DNA from: JAAYFJ01 sp964344295
GTDB taxonomy: Bacteria; Bacillota; Clostridia; Tissierellales; Peptoniphilaceae
Reading direction: 5' to 3'
Length of the DNA: 64,000 nucleotides
Assembly: GCA_964344295.1 (NCBI GenBank)
Contig: CAYFMR010000005.1
Coordinates: 19,797 to 83,796 of the forward strand
This document shows positions 25,588 to 34,932 of the stretch, piece after piece. A program made the position numbers and the translations under genes. Numbering within the stretch: position 1 is the stretch's first letter; the number at the start of each line of letters is the position of its first letter. The notes beneath the pieces were generated by a model. It saw nothing but the letters and a program-made list of their open reading frames with translations, was not told the origin of the DNA and ran no database searches.

Positions 25588-26040
25588 TTAATATTTGCCT
25601 AGAATGTTGCTGAACAGAGTCACGTCTGTTTTGGCAACAGCAGCTTTTACTTTTTCTTCTAATTGAGACAGGGGATATTCGTTGCGGTCAGCATCGAAGC
25701 GTTCTTCAGCGATACGGATGACGCGTTTTCTACGAGCATCGTAGTAGGAAATGTAGCTGATGGACAGGTAGCGGAAAGTTCCCGGGTTTTGGCCAACAGT
25801 GACTTCTACATAGGTTTCCAAGAAAGCGTTGTTGGGAAGGTCTTCCGTAGAAGTGGGAGCAAAACGGTTTTGGGGATCGCGGTAGATAGCTGCGATGTTG
25901 TTACGTGATAGGTTCATAAAAGAGTTTTCGGAGAAATAGAGGTCCATTTCTTTGCCGATTTTACGACCGATATTACCTAGCGTCCATAGTACATAAATTT
26001 CTTCTTCTTTGTTTAGTTTGATTTCGTTTAATTTAATCAT
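25588..26040 (-). CDS. Conserved-looking protein of unknown function
   Basis: 150 aa, soluble, mixed alpha/beta, with no signal or membrane segment. Not recognised. It begins IKLNEIKLNKEEEIYVLW, and the middle has beta-type repeats (TYVEVTVGQ, FRYLSISYISYYD). The start is unusual. A TAA lies 6 bases upstream in frame, and the nearest good ribosome site, AAAGGAGG, is ~30 bases before the ATG. A 7-bp hairpin (GACTGCC / GGTAGTC) lies between them and would bring the site closer if folded. The gene has its own terminator. Confidence 0.7.
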   Translation of the reverse strand: MIKLNEIKLNKEEEIYVLWTLGNIGRKIGKEMDLYFSENSFMNLSRNNIAAIYRDPQNRFAPTSTEDLPNNAFLETYVEVTVGQNPGTFRYLSISYISYYDARRKRVIRIAEERFDADRNEYPLSQLEEKVKAAVAKTDVTLFSNILGKY

Positions 26041-26697
26041 CGTTTCTTACGACTACCCTTTGGCAGTCTTCCTCCTTTTCTTGACAAGATGAGATTGTTT
26101 CACAACGTACTCTGCTGTCTTAGTATGTGCTAAGTATATCACACCCATTTCCGTTTTGCTACACTTTTAACGAGAAAATTTATAAAAAATGAAAAATAAA
26201 TTAATTTTAAAATTGTATAAAATCAAAACAAATAAAAAACGTTGAAAAATAGACATTATAAGAGCGCGACATTGATGAACTGATCTGAATTGTATTTAAA
26301 ATAGACCATAAAAAATAAAGTAAAAAATGAAGGACGACGATAATGTGAAAGTAAGTCATATAAAACAAACGGAGAGAAACAAGTGTATAAGAAGAAAATA
26401 AAACGATTTTGCGCAATGAATGAATTTATGAACTAGAATGATCATAAAACAATAAAATGAATGATATGAATAAAAAGTAAGCAGAGTATTAAGGAGATGA
26501 GCAAGAAAGTTATTTGTGTAACGATAATGAAAAAAGGATATTGTTAGTAAGAAAAGGGGGTGTAAACGAGGTGTAATGTTAAGAATTGGTAAACTTTGGG
26601 TCAAAAGATTTTACACAAATGCTCTATCGTGCTAAAATAAGTTTACCCATTAAGTAAGCACAACACATAGTCAATATATATTAGAAATGAGGCAAGT
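26041..26697. other. AT-rich intergenic region without genes
   Basis: About 650 bases, very AT-rich from 26150 to 26600, with no convincing reading frame on either strand (minus-strand frames are Leu/Phe/Tyr-rich shadows). The right end carries the promoter of the sulfatase gene. It may hold the promoter of the minus-strand gene at 25588, but no box is convincing there. Confidence 0.6.
26610..26638 (+). promoter_or_regulatory. Promoter of the LtaS-like gene
   Basis: TTTACA (26610-26615), 17 bases, TAAAAT (26633-26638) with an extended -10 TGC. Confidence 0.7.
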
Positions 26698-29235
26698 ATG
26701 TTTATTCTGTACGGATTAATGGGATTTAAGGCCCTGGCGTTTTATACACAAACCGGTGTGAAGTCCTATTTTGTGGGCATTACGCTCTTGACGATTCTGG
26801 GATCTTGGGTGCTTTTACGTCTGTGTGCCAGCATAAAACACCCCACAGGTCGTCGCGTCATGGTTACCTTATGTTATACGGTAATCTCTTTTTTATGGTT
26901 TGCGGATAGCATGTACTATTCGTATTTTTGGTCTCTGTTGCCTTTAGATGTGGTATCGGCACAGGCCGGGCAGGTGGGAAGTATCGGCGACTCTATTGCG
27001 ATGCTGCTCAACGTATGGCGCGTGCTTTTGATCATCGATTTGCCCTTGGTGTGGTTTTTGTTTCCCAAGTTGGACGAGTGGAGCGATTACGTCTTGGCGA
27101 AGCTACATCTGTGGATTCTGGGTTATGGCAGGCGCGCCCCGTCTTGGTTGGTGACCATTTCCATGGTTTTGGCGTTTATGGTGGTCTTTGCCACCGTGCA
27201 TAACGTCGGAGGAGAAAACTCGGTCTACACCCAGGAATTTTACTTCTTCCACGTCTCGGATGCCTTGCAGGCGGGACCTGTCCATGCGAAGAAAAATGCC
27301 GGTCTCGGCGATAAGTTTAGCGCCGAGGACATTGAACAATTACGGGATAATGCCCGTCTGCACCAGGGAAATTACACGGGCATAGCCCAAGGAAAAAATC
27401 TGATCGTCATCCAATGGGAATCCCTGCAAAATTTTGTGGTCAATCGCAAGGTGGAAGGGGAAGAAATTACCCCGGTGCTCAACCGCCTGTTAAATGAAGA
27501 AGGCGTGTTGTATTACGATGACTATTACCACGTCACGAGCCGCGGATCCACGTCAGATGCGGAGTTTGTGACACAAAACAGTTTGGTGCCCTCAACGGAG
27601 TCTCCCAGTTTCGCTCAATATGATGCCAATGCCTATTATGGTCTACCGTGGCTTATGCGAGATAATGGATATACCGCCTGGGTCATGCACGGTTACGATC
27701 GCACTTTTTGGAACCGCGATGTGATGTATCCCCAATTGGGCTTTGAACGCTTTATCGGCGATGATGATTATGATTCGTCGGAAAATATCGGCTTTGGCAT
27801 TAACGACCGCGACTTTATGACCCAAAGCATCTCTTATATAAAAGAAATGCGCGATTTGGGCAAGCCGTTTTATGCCTACCTGGTCACGCTAACCTCTCAT
27901 ACACCCTATGAAATGCCGGAAAAATACCAAGTGTTGCCATTGCCGGACTATATGGAAGGCACTTATGTGGGCAATTATTTACAGGCCATTCACTACACGG
28001 ATGAGGTACTAGGAGAATTCCTTGAAGCTTTACGGGCTGAGGGACTCTACGATGACACGGTCATCGCCATCTACGGCGACCACTACGGTGTTCAGATTCT
28101 CAATGATGAAATCGGCGATGTGATGAGTGAGTACCTGGGTCACCATTACCGCGTTGACGAGATTACCAACGTGCCTTTGATCCTCAAGGTGCCCGGCATC
28201 GAAGGGAGCCATACCATTTCCGATACGGGTTCCATGATGGACTTTTACCCCACGATCCAAAACCTCTTTGGCTACGACAATACCAAGGGCCTGATCTTTG
28301 GGGAAGACTTAAATAACATCACCGAACCCCACGTGGTCATGCCCCAGACGATTTTGCGTCGTGGCAGTTTTATCACCCAAGACCGCATTTATTCGGTGAG
28401 CCGGGACGAGATTTTTGAACACGGCACCTACTACGATCGCAAAACTTACGATCGCCTGACCCAATTGGAAGATGCACGACCGATTTATGAACAGGTCAAC
28501 CGTACCATTGGATTGGGTGAGATGGTTTTAAGGCAAGATATGATTCGTGTCCTATTAGAAGGCGGCGATCCGACAGAGCTCTTGCAACAAGGCGCCAATG
28601 TGCTCCTCGACGAAGATCTCTACACCTGGGACGGCACGAAACGTTCGTTGAATCAGCTTTATCGTGACGGTGTGCGCCAAGTGATCGTCAACGGGCACTG
28701 GGTGGATGACGCACAGCCGGTCAGCGCCTTAACGGGAGACGAGACGTCTGCAGAGACCGTGCCGGATGCGGAAGAACCGCTGGTCAAACCGCGGGTGATC
28801 CTCGGCGATGATGGTATGGACTTTGAAGATGTGCTCGCCTATCTGGATAGCCATCCTGATTTACACCTAGTGTTGGAAACTGACGAGGGTGATGAAGGGG
28901 CTTTCTTTGAAAAACTGGGTCGACGCTACCGAGGCTCCGGCGACCAAATTATCGCCGGCATTCGAAGCTACGACGCCCATTTCTTCGTCAGCGCTTATGG
29001 CTACCACAATATGGTTTTAGACTTGCGCTACGAAGCCAACTATACACCAGAAACGCTGAAAAACTTCTTAAACGGCCGCTACCTCCCCGGTGTCATCTTG
29101 CCGAATGACCACGATGGCAAATTGCCCAAGGTCAATGCTCAAGGTGAGGTGCGTTACTTCCGTGCACCGAAAGACAAACCCTTTTGGGAGCGACTGGACG
29201 ACAAGGAGCTTTTGACCCTTCATCCGGCACCTTAA
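26698..29235 (+). CDS. LtaS-like membrane sulfatase/phosphoglycerol transferase with a C-terminal extension
   Basis: Polytopic membrane enzyme that probably builds a polyglycerol-phosphate polymer outside the cell. Four or five hydrophobic segments fill residues ~1-170. The extracellular alkaline-phosphatase-like domain follows, with metal ligand Glu241 in IVIQWESLQNF, the Thr nucleophile Thr285 in RGSTSDAEF, and later motifs MHGYDRTFWNRD and AIYGDHYGV. At 845 aa it is ~200 longer than typical LtaS. The extra C-terminus (about 690-845) contains VILGDDGMDFEDVLAYL and LHLVLETDE, a beta/alpha pattern that recalls phosphodiesterase-type barrels but is not identified. The ribosome site (GAGG) is weak. 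Confidence 0.85.
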   Translation: MFILYGLMGFKALAFYTQTGVKSYFVGITLLTILGSWVLLRLCASIKHPTGRRVMVTLCYTVISFLWFADSMYYSYFWSLLPLDVVSAQAGQVGSIGDSIAMLLNVWRVLLIIDLPLVWFLFPKLDEWSDYVLAKLHLWILGYGRRAPSWLVTISMVLAFMVVFATVHNVGGENSVYTQEFYFFHVSDALQAGPVHAKKNAGLGDKFSAEDIEQLRDNARLHQGNYTGIAQGKNLIVIQWESLQNFVVNRKVEGEEITPVLNRLLNEEGVLYYDDYYHVTSRGSTSDAEFVTQNSLVPSTESPSFAQYDANAYYGLPWLMRDNGYTAWVMHGYDRTFWNRDVMYPQLGFERFIGDDDYDSSENIGFGINDRDFMTQSISYIKEMRDLGKPFYAYLVTLTSHTPYEMPEKYQVLPLPDYMEGTYVGNYLQAIHYTDEVLGEFLEALRAEGLYDDTVIAIYGDHYGVQILNDEIGDVMSEYLGHHYRVDEITNVPLILKVPGIEGSHTISDTGSMMDFYPTIQNLFGYDNTKGLIFGEDLNNITEPHVVMPQTILRRGSFITQDRIYSVSRDEIFEHGTYYDRKTYDRLTQLEDARPIYEQVNRTIGLGEMVLRQDMIRVLLEGGDPTELLQQGANVLLDEDLYTWDGTKRSLNQLYRDGVRQVIVNGHWVDDAQPVSALTGDETSAETVPDAEEPLVKPRVILGDDGMDFEDVLAYLDSHPDLHLVLETDEGDEGAFFEKLGRRYRGSGDQIIAGIRSYDAHFFVSAYGYHNMVLDLRYEANYTPETLKNFLNGRYLPGVILPNDHDGKLPKVNAQGEVRYFRAPKDKPFWERLDDKELLTLHPAP

Positions 29236-29246
29236 TGTGAATCGCA

Positions 29247-29276
29247 CCGCTTGCTTCGGCAAGCGGTGTTTTTTGT
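29247..29276 (+). terminator. Terminator after the LtaS-like gene
   Basis: ACCGCTTGC-TTCG-GCAAGCGGT with a UUCG-type tetraloop, then GTTTTTT. Confidence 0.92.
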
Positions 29277-29393
29277 TGTCTACCATACAAAAGAGGGATG
29301 GATCTCTTCTCAAACATGAGGCTCCTCCTGGAAAATCGGTAGAGGAGACAAGGGTGCATGAAAAATATTTTGCGACATTAGGACGAAAAAACC

Positions 29394-29446
29394 TTTACAT
29401 TTCAGCGCTGCCCATGTATAATGGACTTAGGTCAGAGATAGTCAGA
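29394..29446 (+). promoter_or_regulatory. Promoter of dnaJ-clpB with a CtsR-like operator
   Basis: TTTACA (29394-29399), 17 bases, TATAAT (29417-29422). The heptad pair GGTCAGA-GAT-AGTCAGA at 29430-29446 follows the CtsR pattern of two (A/G)GTCAAA heptads separated by NAN, with one A-to-G change in each heptad plus a purine difference. It would cover the transcription start. CtsR control of clp and chaperone genes is well known in Firmicutes; here it is inferred. Confidence 0.6.
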
Positions 29447-29466
29447 TCTAAGGAGGAGATGAAGAT

Positions 29467-30396
29467 ATGGAGTATAAAGATTACTATAAAATATTACAGG
29501 TCGATAAAAAGGCAACACAGGATGAAATCAAGCGCCAGTATCGTAAGTTGGCGAAGGAGTCCCATCCGGATCTTCATCCCGATGACGAGACGGCTCATGA
29601 CCGGTTTAAGGACTTAAACGAGGCGTACGAAGTGTTGTCGGATCCTGATAAACGAAAAAAATACGATCAGTTTGGTTCCGCGACAGGCGGTTTTTATAAT
29701 GGCCAAAATTTTGATCCTCGTCAATATGGTTATACGTATACCACCGGTGGCAATACCGGCGGTTTTAGCGATTTTTTCGATATGTTTTTCGGCGGCCAAG
29801 GCTACAGCACCCAAACCGGGGGCTACAGTGCCGGATTTGACCTGGGTGACTTATTTGGTGGCCGAGGGACAGGACGCAAGGCGACGCGCCCCAAAAAGCA
29901 AGATGCATATGAGGCGGAATTGACGATCACCTTGGAAGAAGCCGCTTTTGGTACCACGAAACATTTGTCTTTGACAGAAGGCGGGGAGACCAAAAACATT
30001 GAGGTCAAGATCCCTAAAGGCATCACAGACGGGAAGAAACTGCGAGTCAATGGGAAAAAATGGGGTTTAAAGGGGAACCTTCTCATCACCATCCATTTGG
30101 CCGAACACTCCCGCTATGACTTTGACGGCAAGGACATTACACTGAATGTGAACATTTCCCCGTGGATGGCGGCTTTAGGCGGCCAAGTGACAGTGCATAC
30201 CTTACATGACACGGTGCGTCTAAATGTGCCGGCGAACACGCGCTCCGGCCAACGCATGCGTTTGGCGGGCAAGGGGTTCACGGACATGAAGGGGAAGACT
30301 GGCGACACGTATGTGCGCTTTGTGATTCAAAACCCTTCCCACTTATCGGAAAAACAACGAGAACTTTATGAAGCTTTGCAAAAGACGGAAGCTTAA
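29467..30396 (+). CDS. DnaJ-family co-chaperone lacking the zinc finger (CbpA-like)
   Basis: Hsp40 protein of 309 aa. The J domain spans residues 1-70 with the essential HPD at 33-35. A Gly/Phe-rich linker (~75-140, FFGGQG, GGYSAGFDLGDLFGG) follows, then a DnaJ C-terminal substrate-binding region. There are no CxxCxGxG zinc repeats, so it is CbpA/DnaJ-class II rather than canonical DnaJ. The ATG follows TAAGGAGGAGATGAAGAT. It is 29 bases upstream of clpB and shares its heat-shock-type promoter. No dnaK is in the window. Confidence 0.9.
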   Translation: MEYKDYYKILQVDKKATQDEIKRQYRKLAKESHPDLHPDDETAHDRFKDLNEAYEVLSDPDKRKKYDQFGSATGGFYNGQNFDPRQYGYTYTTGGNTGGFSDFFDMFFGGQGYSTQTGGYSAGFDLGDLFGGRGTGRKATRPKKQDAYEAELTITLEEAAFGTTKHLSLTEGGETKNIEVKIPKGITDGKKLRVNGKKWGLKGNLLITIHLAEHSRYDFDGKDITLNVNISPWMAALGGQVTVHTLHDTVRLNVPANTRSGQRMRLAGKGFTDMKGKTGDTYVRFVIQNPSHLSEKQRELYEALQKTEA

Positions 30397-30425
30397 ATAG
30401 GAAATAGAGAAAGGACGGTCTCGCT

Positions 30426-32999
30426 ATGGATATGAAAAACTATACTCAAAAAAGCCTAGAGGCCATACAAAATGCCCAGCAGATGGCCCAAACTTATGGC
30501 AACCCGCAGCTGGAGCCATTACATGTGGCTTTGGCGCTATTGGAAGACGGTGAGGGACTGATTCCCCGCGTATTGAAATTGATGGGCAAAAACCCTGCAA
30601 TGGTGGAGGTGGACTTAGCCCGTGAAAGGGATCGACTGCCGAAGCAGCAAGGGGGACAGATTTATGCTTCATCGAGCTTGCAATCCCTGTTGACCCAAGC
30701 AGATCAAGAACGAGTGGACTTAGGGGACGATTACGTCAGCGTGGAACACTTGTTTATGGCCCTGTTAAGGGTGAAAGACGCCAATCTCAGCCGGATTTGG
30801 AAGACGCATGGCGTAGATCGCCAGGGATTCATGGAAGCTTTGGTGGGGATTCGCGGCAACCAACGGGTGGCCACAGATGACCCGGAAGGAACGTATGAAG
30901 CCTTAAAAAAATATGGCACGGATCTCTGTGAAGAAGCCAGAGCCGGCAAGATTGACCCGGTCATTGGCCGTGACGAAGAGATTATGCATGTCGTGCGTAT
31001 CCTCTCCCGTCGTACAAAAAACAACCCCGTTCTCATCGGAGAGCCGGGGGTGGGGAAAACGGCTATTGCCGAAGGACTGGCCCAGCGTATTGTCAAAGGT
31101 GACGTACCGGAAGGTCTAAAAGATAAGACGGTCTTCGCTTTGGATATGGGGGCGCTCATTGCCGGGGCCAAATACCGTGGCCAATTTGAGGAACGATTGA
31201 AGGCCGTGTTAAAAGAAGTCAGTGAGTCTGACGGTAAGATCATCATGTTTATTGACGAAATCCACAACATTGTGGGAGCCGGCCGTACCGACGGGGCTAT
31301 GGATGCAGGAAACTTGCTAAAACCCATGCTGGCTCGTGGTGAGCTGCGCACCATCGGGGCGACCACGTTGGATGAGTACCGGGAGTATGTGGAAAAAGAC
31401 CCGGCCTTGGAACGACGATTCCAAAAGGTCATGGTCTCGGAACCTACGGTGGAAGATACGATCTCCATCTTGCGTGGCTTAAAGGAAAAGTATGAAATTC
31501 ACCATGGTATCCGCATCTCTGACGGAGCGGTCATTGCTGCGGCAACCATGTCTAACCGCTACATCACCGACCGATTTCTGCCGGATAAGGCCATCGACTT
31601 GATGGACGAGGCCTCGGCGATGGTGCGTACACAAATTGACTCCATGCCGGCGGAAATGGACCAAGTGCGTCGTAAGATCCTGCAACTGGAAATCGAACGA
31701 CAGGCTTTAAAAAAGGAAACGGACCAAGCCTCTAAAGGTCGATTGGAAAAGTTGGAAGCGGAATTGGCGGAAGACAAGGCCTCTTACGATGCCATGGTGG
31801 CTCGTTGGGAAGAGGAAAAGCAATCCATTGGCAAGGTGCAAGACTTGAAGACGGAGCTTGAGCAAGTGCGCCACGAAATCGAAGAGGCGGAAAGAGCTTA
31901 CGACTTGGATCGTTTAAGTCAATTAAAATACGGCAAGCTTCCCGGATTGGAAGACGAGTTAAGAAAAGCCCAGGAAGCCTTAGGCGCGGAAGAAATGATG
32001 GTGAAAGAAGAAGTCACCGAAGAGGAAATTGCGGAAGTGGTGGCCAAGTGGACGGGAATCCCCGTATCCAAACTGGGCCAAACGGAACGCGATAAGCTCC
32101 TGAGTTTAGCCGATCACCTGCATGAACGAGTGATTGGCCAAGACGAAGCCGTCAAAGCGGTGGCCGATGCCGTCTTGCGTTCTCGCTCCGGCTTGCAATC
32201 CCCGGATCGCCCTATCGGTTCCTTTATCTTCTTAGGCCCCACTGGGGTGGGGAAAACGGAATTGGCAAAGGCGTTGACGGAGCAACTCTTTGATGACGAA
32301 CGGGCCATGGTGCGCATTGACATGAGCGAGTATATGGAAAAATTCGCCGTGTCTCGTCTGGTGGGTTCTCCTCCGGGCTATGTGGGCTACGAAGAAGGCG
32401 GTCAGCTTACGGAAGCCGTGCGTCGTAAACCCTATAGCGTCATCCTCTTTGACGAGATCGAAAAAGCTCACCCGGATGTCTTTAACGTGCTGTTGCAAGT
32501 TTTAGACGACGGTCGCTTGACGGATAATCAAGGCCGTACGGTGGACTTTAAAAATACGGTGATTATCATGACTTCCAATATTGGCAGTCAATACCTGGTT
32601 GATGGCGTCACCTCCAGCGGCCAAATCAAAGACGATGCGAAAGAAGCGGTGGACGCCATGTTGCGTCAATCCTTCCGCCCGGAATTCTTAAACCGTGTGG
32701 ACGATATCGTGCTGTTTAAACCACTGACCCAAGAGGACATCTACCGCATTATGGACTTGCTCCTGGCGGATATCAACGATCGTCTGGCAGAACGGGAAAT
32801 TACCGTCACGTTGACGGACACGGCCAAGGCTTTTATCATGGAACATGCTTATGACGTGGCCTATGGGGCCAGACCCATTCGTCGCTACCTGCAAAATGAA
32901 GTGGAAACGAAATTAGCCAGAGCGCTCATTGCCGGTGAAATTCAAGACGGTACAAACGTTCAGGTCAAGGTGGCTGACGGTGAACTCGCCTTAGCTTAG
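30426..32999 (+). CDS. clpB: ATP-dependent disaggregase ClpB
   Basis: Hexameric AAA+ chaperone that pulls proteins out of aggregates with DnaK/DnaJ. 857 aa, the usual length. A Clp N domain (~1-145) precedes AAA-1 with GEPGVGKT at 205-212. The coiled-coil middle domain (~410-530) distinguishes ClpB from ClpC/ClpA. AAA-2 has GPTGVGKT at 604-611 and the GSPPGYVGYEEGG pore segment. The ATG follows AAAGGACGGTCTCGCT, a somewhat distant site. It is the second gene after the dnaJ-like gene. Its last 4 bases overlap the convergent regulator gene. Confidence 0.97.
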   Translation: MDMKNYTQKSLEAIQNAQQMAQTYGNPQLEPLHVALALLEDGEGLIPRVLKLMGKNPAMVEVDLARERDRLPKQQGGQIYASSSLQSLLTQADQERVDLGDDYVSVEHLFMALLRVKDANLSRIWKTHGVDRQGFMEALVGIRGNQRVATDDPEGTYEALKKYGTDLCEEARAGKIDPVIGRDEEIMHVVRILSRRTKNNPVLIGEPGVGKTAIAEGLAQRIVKGDVPEGLKDKTVFALDMGALIAGAKYRGQFEERLKAVLKEVSESDGKIIMFIDEIHNIVGAGRTDGAMDAGNLLKPMLARGELRTIGATTLDEYREYVEKDPALERRFQKVMVSEPTVEDTISILRGLKEKYEIHHGIRISDGAVIAAATMSNRYITDRFLPDKAIDLMDEASAMVRTQIDSMPAEMDQVRRKILQLEIERQALKKETDQASKGRLEKLEAELAEDKASYDAMVARWEEEKQSIGKVQDLKTELEQVRHEIEEAERAYDLDRLSQLKYGKLPGLEDELRKAQEALGAEEMMVKEEVTEEEIAEVVAKWTGIPVSKLGQTERDKLLSLADHLHERVIGQDEAVKAVADAVLRSRSGLQSPDRPIGSFIFLGPTGVGKTELAKALTEQLFDDERAMVRIDMSEYMEKFAVSRLVGSPPGYVGYEEGGQLTEAVRRKPYSVILFDEIEKAHPDVFNVLLQVLDDGRLTDNQGRTVDFKNTVIIMTSNIGSQYLVDGVTSSGQIKDDAKEAVDAMLRQSFRPEFLNRVDDIVLFKPLTQEDIYRIMDLLLADINDRLAEREITVTLTDTAKAFIMEHAYDVAYGARPIRRYLQNEVETKLARALIAGEIQDGTNVQVKVADGELALA

Positions 33000-34036
33000 G
33001 GTAATATAAAATCAAGGGACCCGGAATTATTCCGGTGTCCCTTGATTTTTTTGTGGCCCAGATGATGGAAGATGACGGCAAGGCCGGAGGATAAGACGGC
33101 GGCAACGGGCCAGATGATCCAGCTTCTGCCCCAGTCGTTGGTCAACAGGCTGTAGCATAGGTAGATGGCTGTGATGATGGGCCAGCAGATTTTGGCGAAG
33201 AGTTGAGGGAAGAGATTTGCTTTTTTCTTCCGCGTGTAATCGTCGGTTTCCAAAAGTTGTTGGAGAGCACCACGGTAAGCGGCAGCGGGCACAAGCAAGT
33301 AGACACCGATGCTGATGATGACCAGCAAAAGGACGATGCTCGTAGCCGAGGCGAGGGCGCTTTCGGGGTCGAGGTAGTCGATGAGGATGATGGGGACTGG
33401 GCTTAGGAGGAAGAGGCCGATGGCCGTGATGAGATGGCGCACATAGCCGGGGGCACTGGTTTCCAACTCTCGACGAGCCAGGCCTTCTACGCCGTAAGCC
33501 GTATCCAAGGGTTCTTGGCGTAACGGTTCGTAGGGCTTTAGCTGAAGGCTGGCGGAGATGACGAGATGTAACCCGAAGACGATGAGAGCAGCCAAGGCGA
33601 TAAAACCGAAGACGAAGGATAAAGCTTCAGAATGGCCCTGGGCCTCGGCAACGATGGAAAGAAAGATCAGAAGAGCCGGGGAGAGGATGAAGCACAAAAC
33701 GCCCAGCGCGATTTTTTTTGATTGCCATAGGGTGTCTTGAAGAAAATCTTGAGCAAACTCCAGTGAAACGGGAAAGAGCGTGGGGTAATCTAGGACTTCA
33801 ATCGGGGTCTCTACCGGCTCATCACCCGGGTCTACGGAGAGATCCTCTCGCAAGAGGGCATCAGTGGAGACGTGAAACACATCACTTAAACGGATGATTT
33901 TCTCCATATCGGGAATGCTGGTCCCGTTTTCCCATTTGGAAATGGATTGGCGAGAAACCTCCAAGAGCTCGGCGAGTTCTTCCTGGGTGAGTCCTGCTTT
34001 TTTTCGCAGGAGTATGATTTTGTCTGCTAGATACAT
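32996..34036 (-). CDS. Xre-family HTH regulator fused to a multi-helix membrane domain
   Basis: 346 aa from ATG 34036, which follows AAGGAGGTTCAACGT. A longer frame to 34240 lacks a ribosome site. Residues 1-65 are an HTH (TQEELAELLEVSRQSISKWENGTSIPDMEKI). After an acidic linker, about five to six hydrophobic segments follow (from ~110 to 335). Such HTH-membrane fusions in Firmicutes probably sense a membrane signal. The target genes are unknown. It ends 4 bases inside clpB on the opposite strand. Confidence 0.85.
   Translation of the reverse strand: MYLADKIILLRKKAGLTQEELAELLEVSRQSISKWENGTSIPDMEKIIRLSDVFHVSTDALLREDLSVDPGDEPVETPIEVLDYPTLFPVSLEFAQDFLQDTLWQSKKIALGVLCFILSPALLIFLSIVAEAQGHSEALSFVFGFIALAALIVFGLHLVISASLQLKPYEPLRQEPLDTAYGVEGLARRELETSAPGYVRHLITAIGLFLLSPVPIILIDYLDPESALASATSIVLLLVIISIGVYLLVPAAAYRGALQQLLETDDYTRKKKANLFPQLFAKICWPIITAIYLCYSLLTNDWGRSWIIWPVAAVLSSGLAVIFHHLGHKKIKGHRNNSGSLDFILP
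33008..33054. terminator. Hairpin terminator after clpB, inside the convergent gene end
   Basis: AAATCAAGGGAC...CCGG and CCGG...GTCCCTTGATTT pair nearly perfectly, followed by a T run. It lies within the last codons of the opposite-strand regulator, so it doubles as coding sequence. Confidence 0.85.
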
Positions 34037-34186
34037 ACGTTGAACCTCCTTAATCAATACGGATGGTGGACGGTGAACTCCCTTAAGGTAGTTGTAGCAT
34101 AGCAAAATGGATGGTAGCAGTACACCAAGTCGACTTGCAAAACATGCAACTGGCAGTTGCAAAGCGATGATGGCGCCATTTCCGGA

Positions 34187-34222
34187 TAAAAAAGGCTCTG
34201 TAAAGGATTCCTTTACAGAGCT
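34187..34222 (-). terminator. Terminator of the lipoprotein gene at 34237
   Basis: On the minus strand, GCTCTGTAAAGGA / TCCTTTACAGAGC is a 13-bp stem, then CTTTTTT. Confidence 0.88.
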
Positions 34223-34236
34223 TTGGGCATGTGAAA

Positions 34237-34800
34237 TCATTCATGGGCAGAAGCGGTGACGGGAACTAACTGGCCGTCGACGCGTTCAAAATGGTAAGAA
34301 GCAATTTCGTCATGATGATCGTCATGGTAGTCGATATGGAACGTTTGCACCGGGTCGGTGGGAAGGCCCTCCAACATAATCAGCAGGCTTTCGTTTAAAT
34401 CTTCCCGGTCTTTTAAGAAGTCACTTTCCGCGGAAATGGGTTCATAACTGGCCTTGGCCACGACGTCGTAACCGATGCCGTCTTTGGCGGGCGAAACGGT
34501 GACGTCTTCGACAATCAGGTGGTTAAAATTGTTACCTGATTCCAAGACGAGGCGGGTGATTTCCATTTGCTCTTTGTCGTACTGGCCGGCGTGAGCCGTT
34601 TCGCGTTTGGTGTCCGGGGTGTCTTCAGCATAGGAAAATTCCGGGAACGCTTCTTCGAATTCCAGAAGCTGTGCTTCCAGTTCAGCCACATAGGCCTTTA
34701 AGCTTTGCAGGGCATGGTCCGAGGTGTCACTGGACTGTTGACAGCCGGAAAGACACAGGACGAGCAGCCCTAAAACGATCCAAAATCGATATTTTTTCAT
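34237..34800 (-). CDS. Lipoprotein of unknown function
   Basis: 187 aa from the ATG at 34800, after AAGGTGAATGAT. The signal peptide MKKYRFWIVLGLLVLCLSGC has the lipobox LSGC. The mature part starts with Gln/Ser and a helical, possibly coiled-coil stretch (LQSLKAYVAELEAQLLEFEE), then a mixed domain with a His/Asp-rich stretch (HIDYHDDHHDE) that could bind metal. It is not recognised. It lies upstream of the terminator at 34187 and is probably monocistronic. Confidence 0.82.
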   Translation of the reverse strand: MKKYRFWIVLGLLVLCLSGCQQSSDTSDHALQSLKAYVAELEAQLLEFEEAFPEFSYAEDTPDTKRETAHAGQYDKEQMEITRLVLESGNNFNHLIVEDVTVSPAKDGIGYDVVAKASYEPISAESDFLKDREDLNESLLIMLEGLPTDPVQTFHIDYHDDHHDEIASYHFERVDGQLVPVTASAHE

Positions 34801-34932
34801 ATCATTCACCTTCTTTGCGGACTTGCAGTTTCTACTTGTACTATACTACTTTTTGCCATAAAGTACAATCCGCCTCAGGTATCGACATGATTTTTTTACA
34901 GAAAATTTTCATAAACTGAAGTCTCGAGCCGA

